The position numbers and the translations under genes are program-made. Under the pieces are notes generated by a model. It worked only from the letters and a program-made list of their open reading frames with translations, made no database searches and had not been told where the DNA came from. Of a stretch of 64,000 nucleotides of DNA, positions 26,391 to 33,865 are shown one piece after another. The DNA comes from Peptoniphilus sp. KCTC 25270. Its GTDB lineage: Bacteria; Bacillota; Clostridia; Tissierellales; Peptoniphilaceae. Position 1 is the first letter of the stretch. Every line of letters starts with the position of its first letter. The stretch is from assembly GCF_021012875.1 (NCBI RefSeq), contig NZ_JAJMZJ010000002.1, forward strand, positions 186,001-250,000, in the 5' to 3' direction.

Positions 26391-27254
26391 TTATTTCTTC
26401 TTATCTGAGTTTAAGCGTTTCTCTAAGGATTCTATTTTTTTGTCAATTTTCTCTAACATATCCTGTTTTGAAATTGCATTTGGCAATACAAATCGATTTC
26501 GGAAATAGTAGGATAGCATATGAATAATCCGCTCGTCTTCAATCAAATACCCAACCTTCTTTTTATTCTTCACTTCTAAGAGCACCCCGGAATTAGGGTT
26601 AATGTGAACCGATTTTATATCGTCATCTACTGGATAGGTATAGACTTCATAATTCTCGTAAGTCAACATCAAACGCTTCAATTCCTCAAAGCGCTCTATC
26701 TGTTGTTCCACACTCAAATATCTCTTAGAATCTGGCGTCATAGGGAAAGGATCTGTATTTTCTGGATCAAAGGAGGTTTCTTCAATAATTTCTGTAAAGG
26801 TATATTCATTCAAGTTTTCAATTAGCTTTTCTTTTGTAGCAAGGAACAGTTCTCCCATTGTTTCCATTTCAAAGCGATTCATCGTTTCTTTTAACAACTT
26901 TGGAGTAAGGCTTACCAATGTCGGATATTTGGAAATACTTAAAATATTCCCCTCATCCCAATGTTCACAATAGGTATGAATAAATCGAAGAAAATCTCCC
27001 GATCCTAATTTTTTCGCCATTAAGTCAGAATATTTCAGCAGTATTTCAAACTGTTGTTCCATGTGGGAGATATATTTTGGATCCGTAGAAAAAACCGTAA
27101 CATCTAAATCTCTATTTTCTTCCAATCCAAAAGTAGAAAAAGCACCTACACCCTCTACAATATAATACATATGCACAAAAATTGGATTGTAAGGAGAAGA
27201 ATAAGTCCAAGGAACGATATTTGAACTTTCATAGAAAGGAATGGATGAGTCCAA
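26391..27254 (-). pseudogene. Broken HTH-type regulator, 3' segment
   Basis: This frame (287 residues if started at a TTG) is the continuation of the segment at 27307-27918. Removing one T from the T7 run at about 27327-27333 joins both without any other change, and the joined sequence reads smoothly through FFIDEDIEVNV and NLEELLDSSIPFYESSN. The segment is rich in charged residues, has no membrane helix, and ends with a lysine-rich coiled-coil-like tail (DKKIESLEKRLNSDKKK). I do not recognise the domain; it may be a sensor part of the regulator. An independent small gene starting from TTG is less likely because no ribosome site is seen. Confidence 0.6.
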
Positions 27255-27306
27255 TAATTCCTCTAAATTAAATATAGGAGGAGAAATATTATAAATTACA
27301 TTTACT

Positions 27307-27918
27307 TCAATGTCTTCGTCTATAAAAAAATTCCATTAGTTTTTTATTGTAGTTTGTACTTGAAGAGACAAAATTCATTCGATTTTTACGGTCGCTTAAA
27401 ATATAAACCTTTCCGATCTCTTTTTTCTTTTTCTTCGCTTCTTTATATAGCTTCTCCTCAGCCTCTCGAATTCCCTTTTGTCCAAAGAACGTCATGACGT
27501 TTTTATGCCCAAAGGTCATTTGATTTAGAAGTCGTAATTCTTCTCCAGATTTATTTTCACAACGAATCTTTTCTCCTTCTAATTTTTCTCGCGTAAAGTT
27601 TGAGAAAAAAGTGAAGAAATCGGTATCCACGTCGTTATATAACCACTCGTAAATAATCCACTTCAAATCCATTTGCCCTTTTACAAACAAATGATAGACC
27701 CCAAAAGCCTTCAGTTTTTCTACAAAAACAGGTTCCACCATAAACTTTTTGGCAAAAAAAGTCGCAATTAAATGGTAAGCTTCTATATTCTTAATTCTCC
27801 TGGTCCCATTTCGAATCTTCGAAATATAGGAGTCACTAAAATGAAGAGCGGCAGCAATCTCTCGATTGCTAGAATCTGTAATTTACATTAGATAATTCAG
27901 TTTTTCATAATTGCTCAT
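27307..27918 (-). pseudogene. Broken HTH-type regulator, 5' segment with in-frame stop
   Basis: From ATG 27918 the frame reads MSNYEKLNYLM, then TAA, then continues in the same frame with a helix-turn-helix (NREIAAALHFSDSYISKIRN) and a long unfamiliar region up to 27307. A longest open piece starts at 27741. The stop codon kills or shortens the protein unless read through; reinitiation downstream would remove the HTH. A second lesion, one extra T at the end of this segment, shifts the frame. A G9 tract sits just before the start codon. It could be a decaying gene, a phase-variable one, or a sequencing artefact. Confidence 0.6.
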
Positions 27919-27960
27919 CTGTCTACCCCCCCCCTAAAAAATATGGAGTATTTTTTTAGG
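27919..27960 (-). promoter_or_regulatory. Poly-G tract and palindrome before the broken regulator
   Basis: On the minus strand G9 (27926-27934) occupies the position of the ribosome site, and upstream an inverted repeat CCTAAAAAATA (27933-27943) / TATTTTTTTAGG (27949-27960) is nearly perfect. Poly-G runs in 5' regions slip easily; the palindrome could be an operator. Confidence 0.4.
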
Positions 27961-27977
27961 GCTTCGAAACAATCCTT

Positions 27978-28328
27978 CTAGGTCGTCTCTTCAGCAAAAT
28001 TAACGGCGTCTTTTCCTACGTAAATTTTTTCTCCATCTAAAAGAATTGGCCTCTTTACAAGCTTTCCGTCTGTTGCCAACAATTCATATTTTTCTTCTAA
28101 AGACAAATTCGGTAATTTGTCTTTTAATTTCTTTTCTCGGTAAATGATTCCACTGGTATTAAAAAATTTCTTAATATCTAGGCCACTTATCTCGTGCCAT
28201 TTCTTCAATTCCTCTACAGAGGGATTGTCTTTATCAATCTCTCTATAGACAAATTCCACTCCTGCTTCTTCTAAAAATTTTTCCGTCTTTCTACATGTGG
28301 AACATTTTTTATATCCAATTAAAATCAT
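27978..28328 (-). CDS. Spx/MgsR (ArsC-like) family protein
   Basis: A 116-residue thioredoxin-fold protein with the redox pair in GYKKCSTCRKTEKFLEEAG (CxxC at residues 9-12), followed by FNTSGIIYRE and KRPILLDGEKIYVG, where the RP motif is the ArsC-family substrate site. It resembles the Spx/MgsR group of ArsC-like proteins more than true arsenate reductase, since no arsenic genes are nearby. Spx members bind RNA polymerase under thiol stress. YaaA, a peroxide-stress protein, is divergent from it, which fits. Precise role unsettled. Confidence 0.8.
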   Translation of the reverse strand: MILIGYKKCSTCRKTEKFLEEAGVEFVYREIDKDNPSVEELKKWHEISGLDIKKFFNTSGIIYREKKLKDKLPNLSLEEKYELLATDGKLVKRPILLDGEKIYVGKDAVNFAEETT

Positions 28329-28444
28329 ATCCTTCCTCCTTCACAGAAATATCCTTCTTTCCTATTTCTTACCCGAGTAGTGGGCAAAGCCAACGTAGGA
28401 TTGCAAATTATTACAGAAAAATTTCAAAATATTTTCCCTTTTGT

Positions 28445-28450
28445 TATAAT
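28445..28450 (+). promoter_or_regulatory. Extended -10 promoter of yaaA
   Basis: TGTTATAAT (TG-N-TATAAT) lies 22 bases before the yaaA start; the -35 region (TTTCAA) is weak. Confidence 0.45.
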
Positions 28451-28471
28451 AAATCCAGAAAGGAAGATTTT

Positions 28472-29200
28472 ATGATCATTTTATTTTCGCCAGCAAAAGA
28501 AATGTTAGAAAGCCATCCGATTGCCCAAAATGGCCCTTCTAATTCTGTTGTTTCTACTATCGTATCACAATTTTATAAAATGTCTAGGAAAGAACTTAAA
28601 CAGTTGTGGAAACTAGAGGGAGAAGCTTTTGAAAGAGCCTATTTTTGTATACAAAATTATGAAAAATTGCCCTTTTACGAAGCCTTATCCCTATACCACG
28701 GATTGTCCTATCGCACCATGGAACACGAAACATTTTCAAATCCCGTTCCTCCTTTTTTGGATCAACATCTGCGTATTTTTTCTGCTTTATACGGCCCCAT
28801 CTCTCCCAGCACGCCTATAAAACCTTATCGTTTGGATTTTACCATGGGACTAAAAGTAGAGGGAAAAACGCTAAAATCTCTTTGGAAAAAAGAGCTTCCC
28901 CATATCCTTTCTCCAGAAGAAGAAATTTGGAACTTGGCTAGTAATGAATTCTCTTCTATTTTTGGAAAGGAATACAAAAATTGGTTGGATTTTTCTTTTT
29001 TTGAAGAAAAAGAAGGCAGGCGAAAGAAGCATTCTACCATTTCAAAAAAAGGCCGCGGCCTTATGGTAAAATATATCGCCGAAAATGAAATCACAGAGCG
29101 AGAAGCATTAAAAGATTTTTCCTTGGATTCCTATGAATTTTTACCAGAAGAGTCCAATCAAAACCATTATATTTATATAAAAAAAGAAGACCGGCTTTAA
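28472..29200 (+). CDS. yaaA: YaaA family peroxide-stress protein
   Basis: A 242-residue DUF328 protein. MIILFSPAKEM, KPYRLDF (usually KPYRLEM), NLASNEFSS and KGRGLMVKYIAE are the family signatures. In E. coli YaaA lowers free iron during peroxide stress and binds DNA. ATG 28472 with AGGAAGA is chosen; a much longer in-frame opening upstream has no ribosome site. Its end overlaps the convergent ApgM-like gene by 4 bases. The adjacent Spx-like gene also suggests an oxidative or thiol-stress locus. Confidence 0.88.
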   Translation: MIILFSPAKEMLESHPIAQNGPSNSVVSTIVSQFYKMSRKELKQLWKLEGEAFERAYFCIQNYEKLPFYEALSLYHGLSYRTMEHETFSNPVPPFLDQHLRIFSALYGPISPSTPIKPYRLDFTMGLKVEGKTLKSLWKKELPHILSPEEEIWNLASNEFSSIFGKEYKNWLDFSFFEEKEGRRKKHSTISKKGRGLMVKYIAENEITEREALKDFSLDSYEFLPEESNQNHYIYIKKEDRL

Positions 29201-30126
29201 GGCCTGTCTCTTTTTTTATACATGGGTTGTAAATCTCCTAAATGTTCCCCCGTTTTAGGATCTGTTCCATGGTCTGAGGTAACAAGGATTTCGTGCTTTG
29301 ACTCTAATAATTTTTTTAGAACCTGCTGGTCTATTTTTTGTAAAAATTCTTCTTTTTCTTTGAAATTTCTTCGATGGGACGCTTCATCCGCCCCGTTTAT
29401 ATGAAGAAGAACGAAGGGAAACCTTTCAGCGAGTTCTAGCGCTTTCTTTCCCTTTTCTTCCAAGTCTGTATCCGTATCTCCTGTCGCCCCCTCTAAAGAG
29501 GCCACTTCCATCTCCAACCACTTCCCCATTCCTTTTAATAGATTTTTTCCCGTTACCATTCCCCAGTTTTTATACCTTTTGGGCGGTGAGGTTGCAACCG
29601 ATTCTCCCCAAAGAAGAATACAACTATCTTTTTGCATTCCCTTTTGAAAAACTTTTTCCAAAAGCAAATGGCCCGTTGGTTGAAGTTCTTCTACTTTTCT
29701 TCCCTTTATTTCGTGGGGTCCAAAAGTCTGAATTTTTTCTACCAAAGGGGCCCCTTTGAGAAACACAAACAAAGATTGATACCCTTCCAAAGGGTAGTAA
29801 CGCCCTCCCTCTATTTCCATTTGAAATTCTTCATTGCAAGGCCGAGAAGGAACATGATTCTCATCCAAAAAATACCGACTTCCCCGCAAAATCAAGTCCT
29901 CTTTTTCTACAGGAATACCCGCTCCTAAAGCTTCCAAATATCCACGCAAATAATAGGGGATTTTCTTAATTCCCAACAAATGGAGAACACAAGGTAAAGT
30001 TTCTGGAGTTCTTCCAGAGGCGGTATCTTCCCAGCCGAAAAATTCCATTTGAGATAAATTTTTATAGTTTTTTGGGAAAAATCCCGAATCCGTCATTCCA
30101 TCTATAATACATAAAATTTTTGCCAT
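29197..30126 (-). CDS. ApgM-like alkaline-phosphatase-superfamily protein in a cobalamin operon
   Basis: A 309-residue protein. CIIDGMTDSGF (first metal aspartate), HINGADEASHRRN (His/Asp) and LVTSDHGTDPKTGEHLG (second metal site) are the pattern of archaeal-type cofactor-independent phosphoglycerate mutase (ApgM). It is about 90 residues shorter than ApgM. It is the last gene of the riboswitch-controlled cbiB-cobD operon, 10 bases after cobD, so it may act in corrinoid assembly, for instance as an alternative to the alpha-ribazole phosphatase CobC. Family is clear, the cobalamin role is inference. Confidence 0.75.
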   Translation of the reverse strand: MAKILCIIDGMTDSGFFPKNYKNLSQMEFFGWEDTASGRTPETLPCVLHLLGIKKIPYYLRGYLEALGAGIPVEKEDLILRGSRYFLDENHVPSRPCNEEFQMEIEGGRYYPLEGYQSLFVFLKGAPLVEKIQTFGPHEIKGRKVEELQPTGHLLLEKVFQKGMQKDSCILLWGESVATSPPKRYKNWGMVTGKNLLKGMGKWLEMEVASLEGATGDTDTDLEEKGKKALELAERFPFVLLHINGADEASHRRNFKEKEEFLQKIDQQVLKKLLESKHEILVTSDHGTDPKTGEHLGDLQPMYKKRDRP

Positions 30127-30136
30127 ACACTTTCCT

Positions 30137-31180
30137 TTAAGACAAGTCCTGTAAAGCCAAAAGCAATTTTTTATTTTCTTCCCGCAGGCGAATCCCTATG
30201 CGATACCATCCTGGTTCCAAACCAAAATAATTATCACAATTTCGAATAGAAATTCCCTTTTCCCACAATTGTTCTCCTAATTTTGGATCCCCTTGAAACA
30301 ACAAAAAATTTCCATGGGAAGGACAGACAAAATATCCCAACTGTTCCAATTGACTTTTCATCCATTCCCGTTCCCGATACATATAAGATTTTGTATTTTT
30401 CAAAAATTCTCCCTCTCCCAAAGCAGCAATTCCCGCTTTTTGAGCCAAAGTAGAAACGTTCCAAGACTGAGTGTTGCGGCTCATTTTCCTTAACAATTCT
30501 TCATTAGAGGAAAGGCCGTATCCTAATCGCACTCCTGCCAGTCCGTAACTTTTTGTAAAGGCCTTTAACAAAAACAAGTGAGGATTTTCCTTTAGTAAAA
30601 ATTTTAGGCTTTTCCCATAATCAGATAAATCCAAAAAACATTCATCCACAAAAAGGAACATTCCCCTTTCCTTTGCAACCCCTACCAACTCCTCTAAAAT
30701 TCTTTGAGGAATTAGTTGTCCTGTGGGATTGTTTGGATTGCACAAGAAAACCACTTCAGCATCTGAATCTTCCAAATAGGACACAAAGGACCGATCCACC
30801 AAAAAATTTTTCTCCTTTTTTAAGAAAAATCGCTCTACTTCACAGTTATTTTTTTCCAAAGCCAAATGATATTCTGAAAAAGTCGGCGCCAATTCCAGGG
30901 CCTTTTTAGGAGACAGGCTTTCGCAATAACTATAAATCAAATCCGCCGCTCCATTTCCAACCAAAACATAATCTTTCGGGATCCCTTCCCATTCTGCAAT
31001 GGCTTTTACAAGTTCTCGACAGTAAGGATCTGGATATTGATAAATCTCATCCATTGCATTTATCATCGCTTCCTTCACTTTTTTCGGCGTGCCAAAAGGA
31101 TTGGTATTGGCAGAAAAATCCAAAGTAATTTTCCCTTGATAAACATCTCCCCCATGGGGATTTTTTTCTTTATATAACAT
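30137..31180 (-). CDS. cobD: Threonine-phosphate decarboxylase
   Basis: A 347-residue fold-type I PLP enzyme. The PLP lysine is in LKAFTKSYGLAGVRLGYG; LDFSANTNPFGTPKKVKEA and FLCNPNNPTGQLIP are typical of CobD and the related HisC. It makes (R)-1-amino-2-propanol phosphate for the cobalamin nucleotide loop. Position between cbiB, whose product uses that compound, and the upstream riboswitch supports CobD over histidinol-phosphate aminotransferase. It follows cbiB by 15 bases. Confidence 0.9.
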   Translation of the reverse strand: MLYKEKNPHGGDVYQGKITLDFSANTNPFGTPKKVKEAMINAMDEIYQYPDPYCRELVKAIAEWEGIPKDYVLVGNGAADLIYSYCESLSPKKALELAPTFSEYHLALEKNNCEVERFFLKKEKNFLVDRSFVSYLEDSDAEVVFLCNPNNPTGQLIPQRILEELVGVAKERGMFLFVDECFLDLSDYGKSLKFLLKENPHLFLLKAFTKSYGLAGVRLGYGLSSNEELLRKMSRNTQSWNVSTLAQKAGIAALGEGEFLKNTKSYMYREREWMKSQLEQLGYFVCPSHGNFLLFQGDPKLGEQLWEKGISIRNCDNYFGLEPGWYRIGIRLREENKKLLLALQDLS

Positions 31181-31195
31181 ATTTTCTACCTCCTT

Positions 31196-32158
31196 TTATC
31201 CAAAAATCCATCCTAGCCCAACAAAAATCAAAAAAGATACAATGGAAGTTCCATACAACAAGCGAATGGCCTGTAAAATATCCTCCAAAACAATGGGGCG
31301 AATCGGATCTCCTATAAATTTTTTTCTATGCAATTCCCCGTGATACCAAGCGTCTCCAGCCAACTCCACTCTTAATAGACCTGCGCAAACCGATTCTGTT
31401 TGAGCCGAATTGGGGCTAGCATGAGAAAAACGATCCCTCTTAAAAATTCGCCAACCATTTTTCCCGTCCATTCCTAACATAGTTCCTGCCAACAACATAC
31501 ACAAAGCCCCAAGACGAGCTGGAATAAAATTCAAAACATCATCTGCTTTGGCAGAAAACCATCCAATATTCTTATAGGGCATTTCCACATACCCTACCAT
31601 AGAATCCAAAGTATTGGCCGCCTTATAGAAAAATCCCAAAGGGGCCCCTCCAAGAAATAGGAAAAACAAAGGGGCCACCACTCCATCAGACGTATTTTCT
31701 GCAATCGTCTCTACTGTCGCTTTCACCACGCCCTTTTCATTTAAGGACTCCGTATCTCTTCCTACAATCATAGAAACGGCTCTACGCCCTTCCTCAATCC
31801 CCTCCTTCTTTAGAGCCAAATACACTTTTTTGCTTTCTACCCCTAAAGATTTTGTTGCTAAAATCTGCCAACAAAAAATCGACTCGATGAAAAGAGCAAC
31901 GTAAGGCGAAATTCCATAAGCTATTTTTAACGTTCCATACGGAATCAGAAAAGAAGGAAAAATGACTCCCATCCACAAAAAAATACCGACCACTTCTTCC
32001 CCTCTCTTCGTCTTAGGGAAAATCTTTCGCAAATAAGATTCCAAAAAAAGAATCCATTTTCCTATCCATTGAACGGGATGGGGAATGGCATAAGGATCTC
32101 CAATCCAAAGATCCAAAACATATCCTAGGACCATAGCCAACAACGAAATTTTTATCAA
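31196..32158 (-). CDS. cbiB: Adenosylcobinamide-phosphate synthase CbiB
   Basis: A 320-residue membrane enzyme that attaches aminopropanol (phosphate) to adenosylcobyric acid. LDLWIGDPYAIPHPVQWIG near the N-terminus, VKATVETIAENTSDGVVAPL and FFYKAANTLDSMVGY are family-diagnostic, with about five helices. The chosen start is TTG 32158, five bases after AAGGAGG; an ATG 60 bases upstream would lie in the terminator hairpin. First gene of the operon, under the cobalamin riboswitch. Confidence 0.9.
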   Translation of the reverse strand: MIKISLLAMVLGYVLDLWIGDPYAIPHPVQWIGKWILFLESYLRKIFPKTKRGEEVVGIFLWMGVIFPSFLIPYGTLKIAYGISPYVALFIESIFCWQILATKSLGVESKKVYLALKKEGIEEGRRAVSMIVGRDTESLNEKGVVKATVETIAENTSDGVVAPLFFLFLGGAPLGFFYKAANTLDSMVGYVEMPYKNIGWFSAKADDVLNFIPARLGALCMLLAGTMLGMDGKNGWRIFKRDRFSHASPNSAQTESVCAGLLRVELAGDAWYHGELHRKKFIGDPIRPIVLEDILQAIRLLYGTSIVSFLIFVGLGWIFG

Positions 32159-32179
32159 TTTTCCCTCCTTTCTTTCCAC

Positions 32180-32209
32180 AAAAAAACTACGGTTTCTCTC
32201 TACCGTAGT
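32180..32209 (-). terminator. Riboswitch-controlled terminator before cbiB
   Basis: On the minus strand ACTACGGT and ACCGTAGT (32209-32202 / 32193-32186) are followed by a T run, ending 22 bases before the start codon. Placed after the aptamer, it is the likely off-state expression platform. Confidence 0.75.
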
Positions 32210-32253
32210 CGATTTCACTCAAAAATCGCCCTTACTCGAGAGCTTTTTCATAA

Positions 32254-32410
32254 GTTAAGCAGGTCTCCTGACTCGCGTATCCTCACTTTCATAAAACCTT
32301 CTCAGGCGAAAATTTCCCAATGGCATATTATTATGAAGCTCCTCGCTTACAGTGGCGGTACCGTCATGGATTTTCACCATGTTCCCTATTCTCCTATTAT
32401 GGCACTTAAC
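32254..32410 (-). promoter_or_regulatory. Cobalamin riboswitch
   Basis: The minus strand has the hallmarks of the adenosylcobalamin aptamer: closing stem GTTAAG/CTTAAC, GGTGAAAATCC with GGTACCGCCACTGTAA, a GCCATTGG element, and the B12 box GTCAGGAGACCTGC near the 3' end. It is followed by a terminator and by cbiB-cobD, so high cobalamin should stop transcription. The rest of the 32219-32593 gap is unremarkable. Confidence 0.95.
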
Positions 32411-32593
32411 CTTTCTTTATTTTCTTCATTATAGGCAAAAAATAGGACTCCGTCAAGGCAAATACCCACTGATAAACTCCTCAACATCTTCGTAGATTCC
32501 ACCGACTCTTTGTAAATATTTCATTACAAAATTTTTATTTCGTTCTAATTTTTTTATGAAATAATCATCCTTATAGAAATCACAGGAGGATCT

Positions 32594-33712
32594 ATGAAAA
32601 AAATCATCAATCTAATACTTATATTGTTTCTAATTGGCGTCTTTGCCCATTGGAAAAATTTAGAATACGGAAATACCCGTTGGAACCAGGAATCCATCCA
32701 CTATATTCGAGGAGAGGTTACCAAAGTTCTAGAAGAACAGATAGAAGAAAAATACGGCAATTTGAAGCTTGGATATCAGCGTGTAGAAGTTCAATTACAC
32801 AATAAAGATAAGGACGTTGTAACGATTCATAACGAACTTTCTACTACCCATTCTATTTTTCTAAAAGAAAATAGCCCCGTAGTGGTTCTAGTGGATCATC
32901 CAGAAAATTCAAGCCCTTACTATACCATTTACAACCACGATCGCTCTTTTTCTCTATTTGTCGCCGCCCTTTTGTTTTTGCTCCTTCTTTTCGCTGTTGG
33001 AGGAAAACACGGAATGCTTTCGGCACTTGTTCTTGGAATCAGTATCTACCTAATTTTTTTCTTTATGCTCCCCCTAATTTATCTAGGACACTCCCCCATA
33101 CTTCTTACTATCATTACCTGTATTCTATGTTGTATTTATCTTTGTGTTCTAGTCTATGGTTATACTCCCATGGCCCTTGTAAATTTAATTAGCGTTACCA
33201 TTGGTTTTTCTCTGGCTGCCTTATTATTTTACGCCGTTTCCTATTTCACCCATATTTCTGGCTACAACCTCTCTGAAATCGAAGGACTCTTTTTAATCAC
33301 CAATATCACCGGTCTAAAAATTCATGGACTTTTATTTGCAGGAGTGGCCATTGCCTCCTATGGAGCAGCCCAAGACATATCCGTTTCTATTAGCTCTTCC
33401 TTACTTGAGATTAAGAAAATCCATCCCAATATAAATGTATCAGACCTTTTTACTTCTGGAATAAAAATTGGACGAGATATTATTGGTACTATGGTAGATA
33501 CCTTGATTTTCGCCTTCTTAGGAGGGTCTATTGCCACTGTTTTGGTCTTTATTTCCTATGGCGTTGATCCCAACCAACTTATTAGTTCCGATTTTTTTGC
33601 CATTGAAGTGATTACAGGTCTTATTGGAACCTCTGTGGTCATTATTATGGTTCCCATCTCTGCTTATATTTCCGGTTTGGTATACAATCACTTTTATTCC
33701 CTAAAAAAATAG
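32594..33712 (+). CDS. YibE/F family membrane protein
   Basis: A 372-residue protein with an N-terminal signal-anchor, an extracytoplasmic region of about 90 residues (VTKVLEEQIEEKYG ... VEVQLHNKDKD), then about seven membrane helices from residue 115. HSPILLTIITCILCCIYLCVL and DISVSISSSLLEIKKIHP and GRDIIGTMVDTLIFAFLGG correspond to the YibE/F family. Function of the family is unknown. AGGAGGATCT precedes the ATG. The gene stands alone between the cobalamin promoter region and the SLH gene. Confidence 0.8.
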   Translation: MKKIINLILILFLIGVFAHWKNLEYGNTRWNQESIHYIRGEVTKVLEEQIEEKYGNLKLGYQRVEVQLHNKDKDVVTIHNELSTTHSIFLKENSPVVVLVDHPENSSPYYTIYNHDRSFSLFVAALLFLLLLFAVGGKHGMLSALVLGISIYLIFFFMLPLIYLGHSPILLTIITCILCCIYLCVLVYGYTPMALVNLISVTIGFSLAALLFYAVSYFTHISGYNLSEIEGLFLITNITGLKIHGLLFAGVAIASYGAAQDISVSISSSLLEIKKIHPNINVSDLFTSGIKIGRDIIGTMVDTLIFAFLGGSIATVLVFISYGVDPNQLISSDFFAIEVITGLIGTSVVIIMVPISAYISGLVYNHFYSLKK

Positions 33713-33865
33713 CCCCCTCTTTTTGAGTCTTCTTTCTAAGAAGGCTCTTTCTTTACATAGGAGCCTTTTCATTGACAAGAACTTAAAATGGATTCGACTT
33801 CCAATTAATTTTTTCTTTCTATAATGAATTTGTTGGATGAAAAAAAATTTTTTTAGGAGGAGAAA

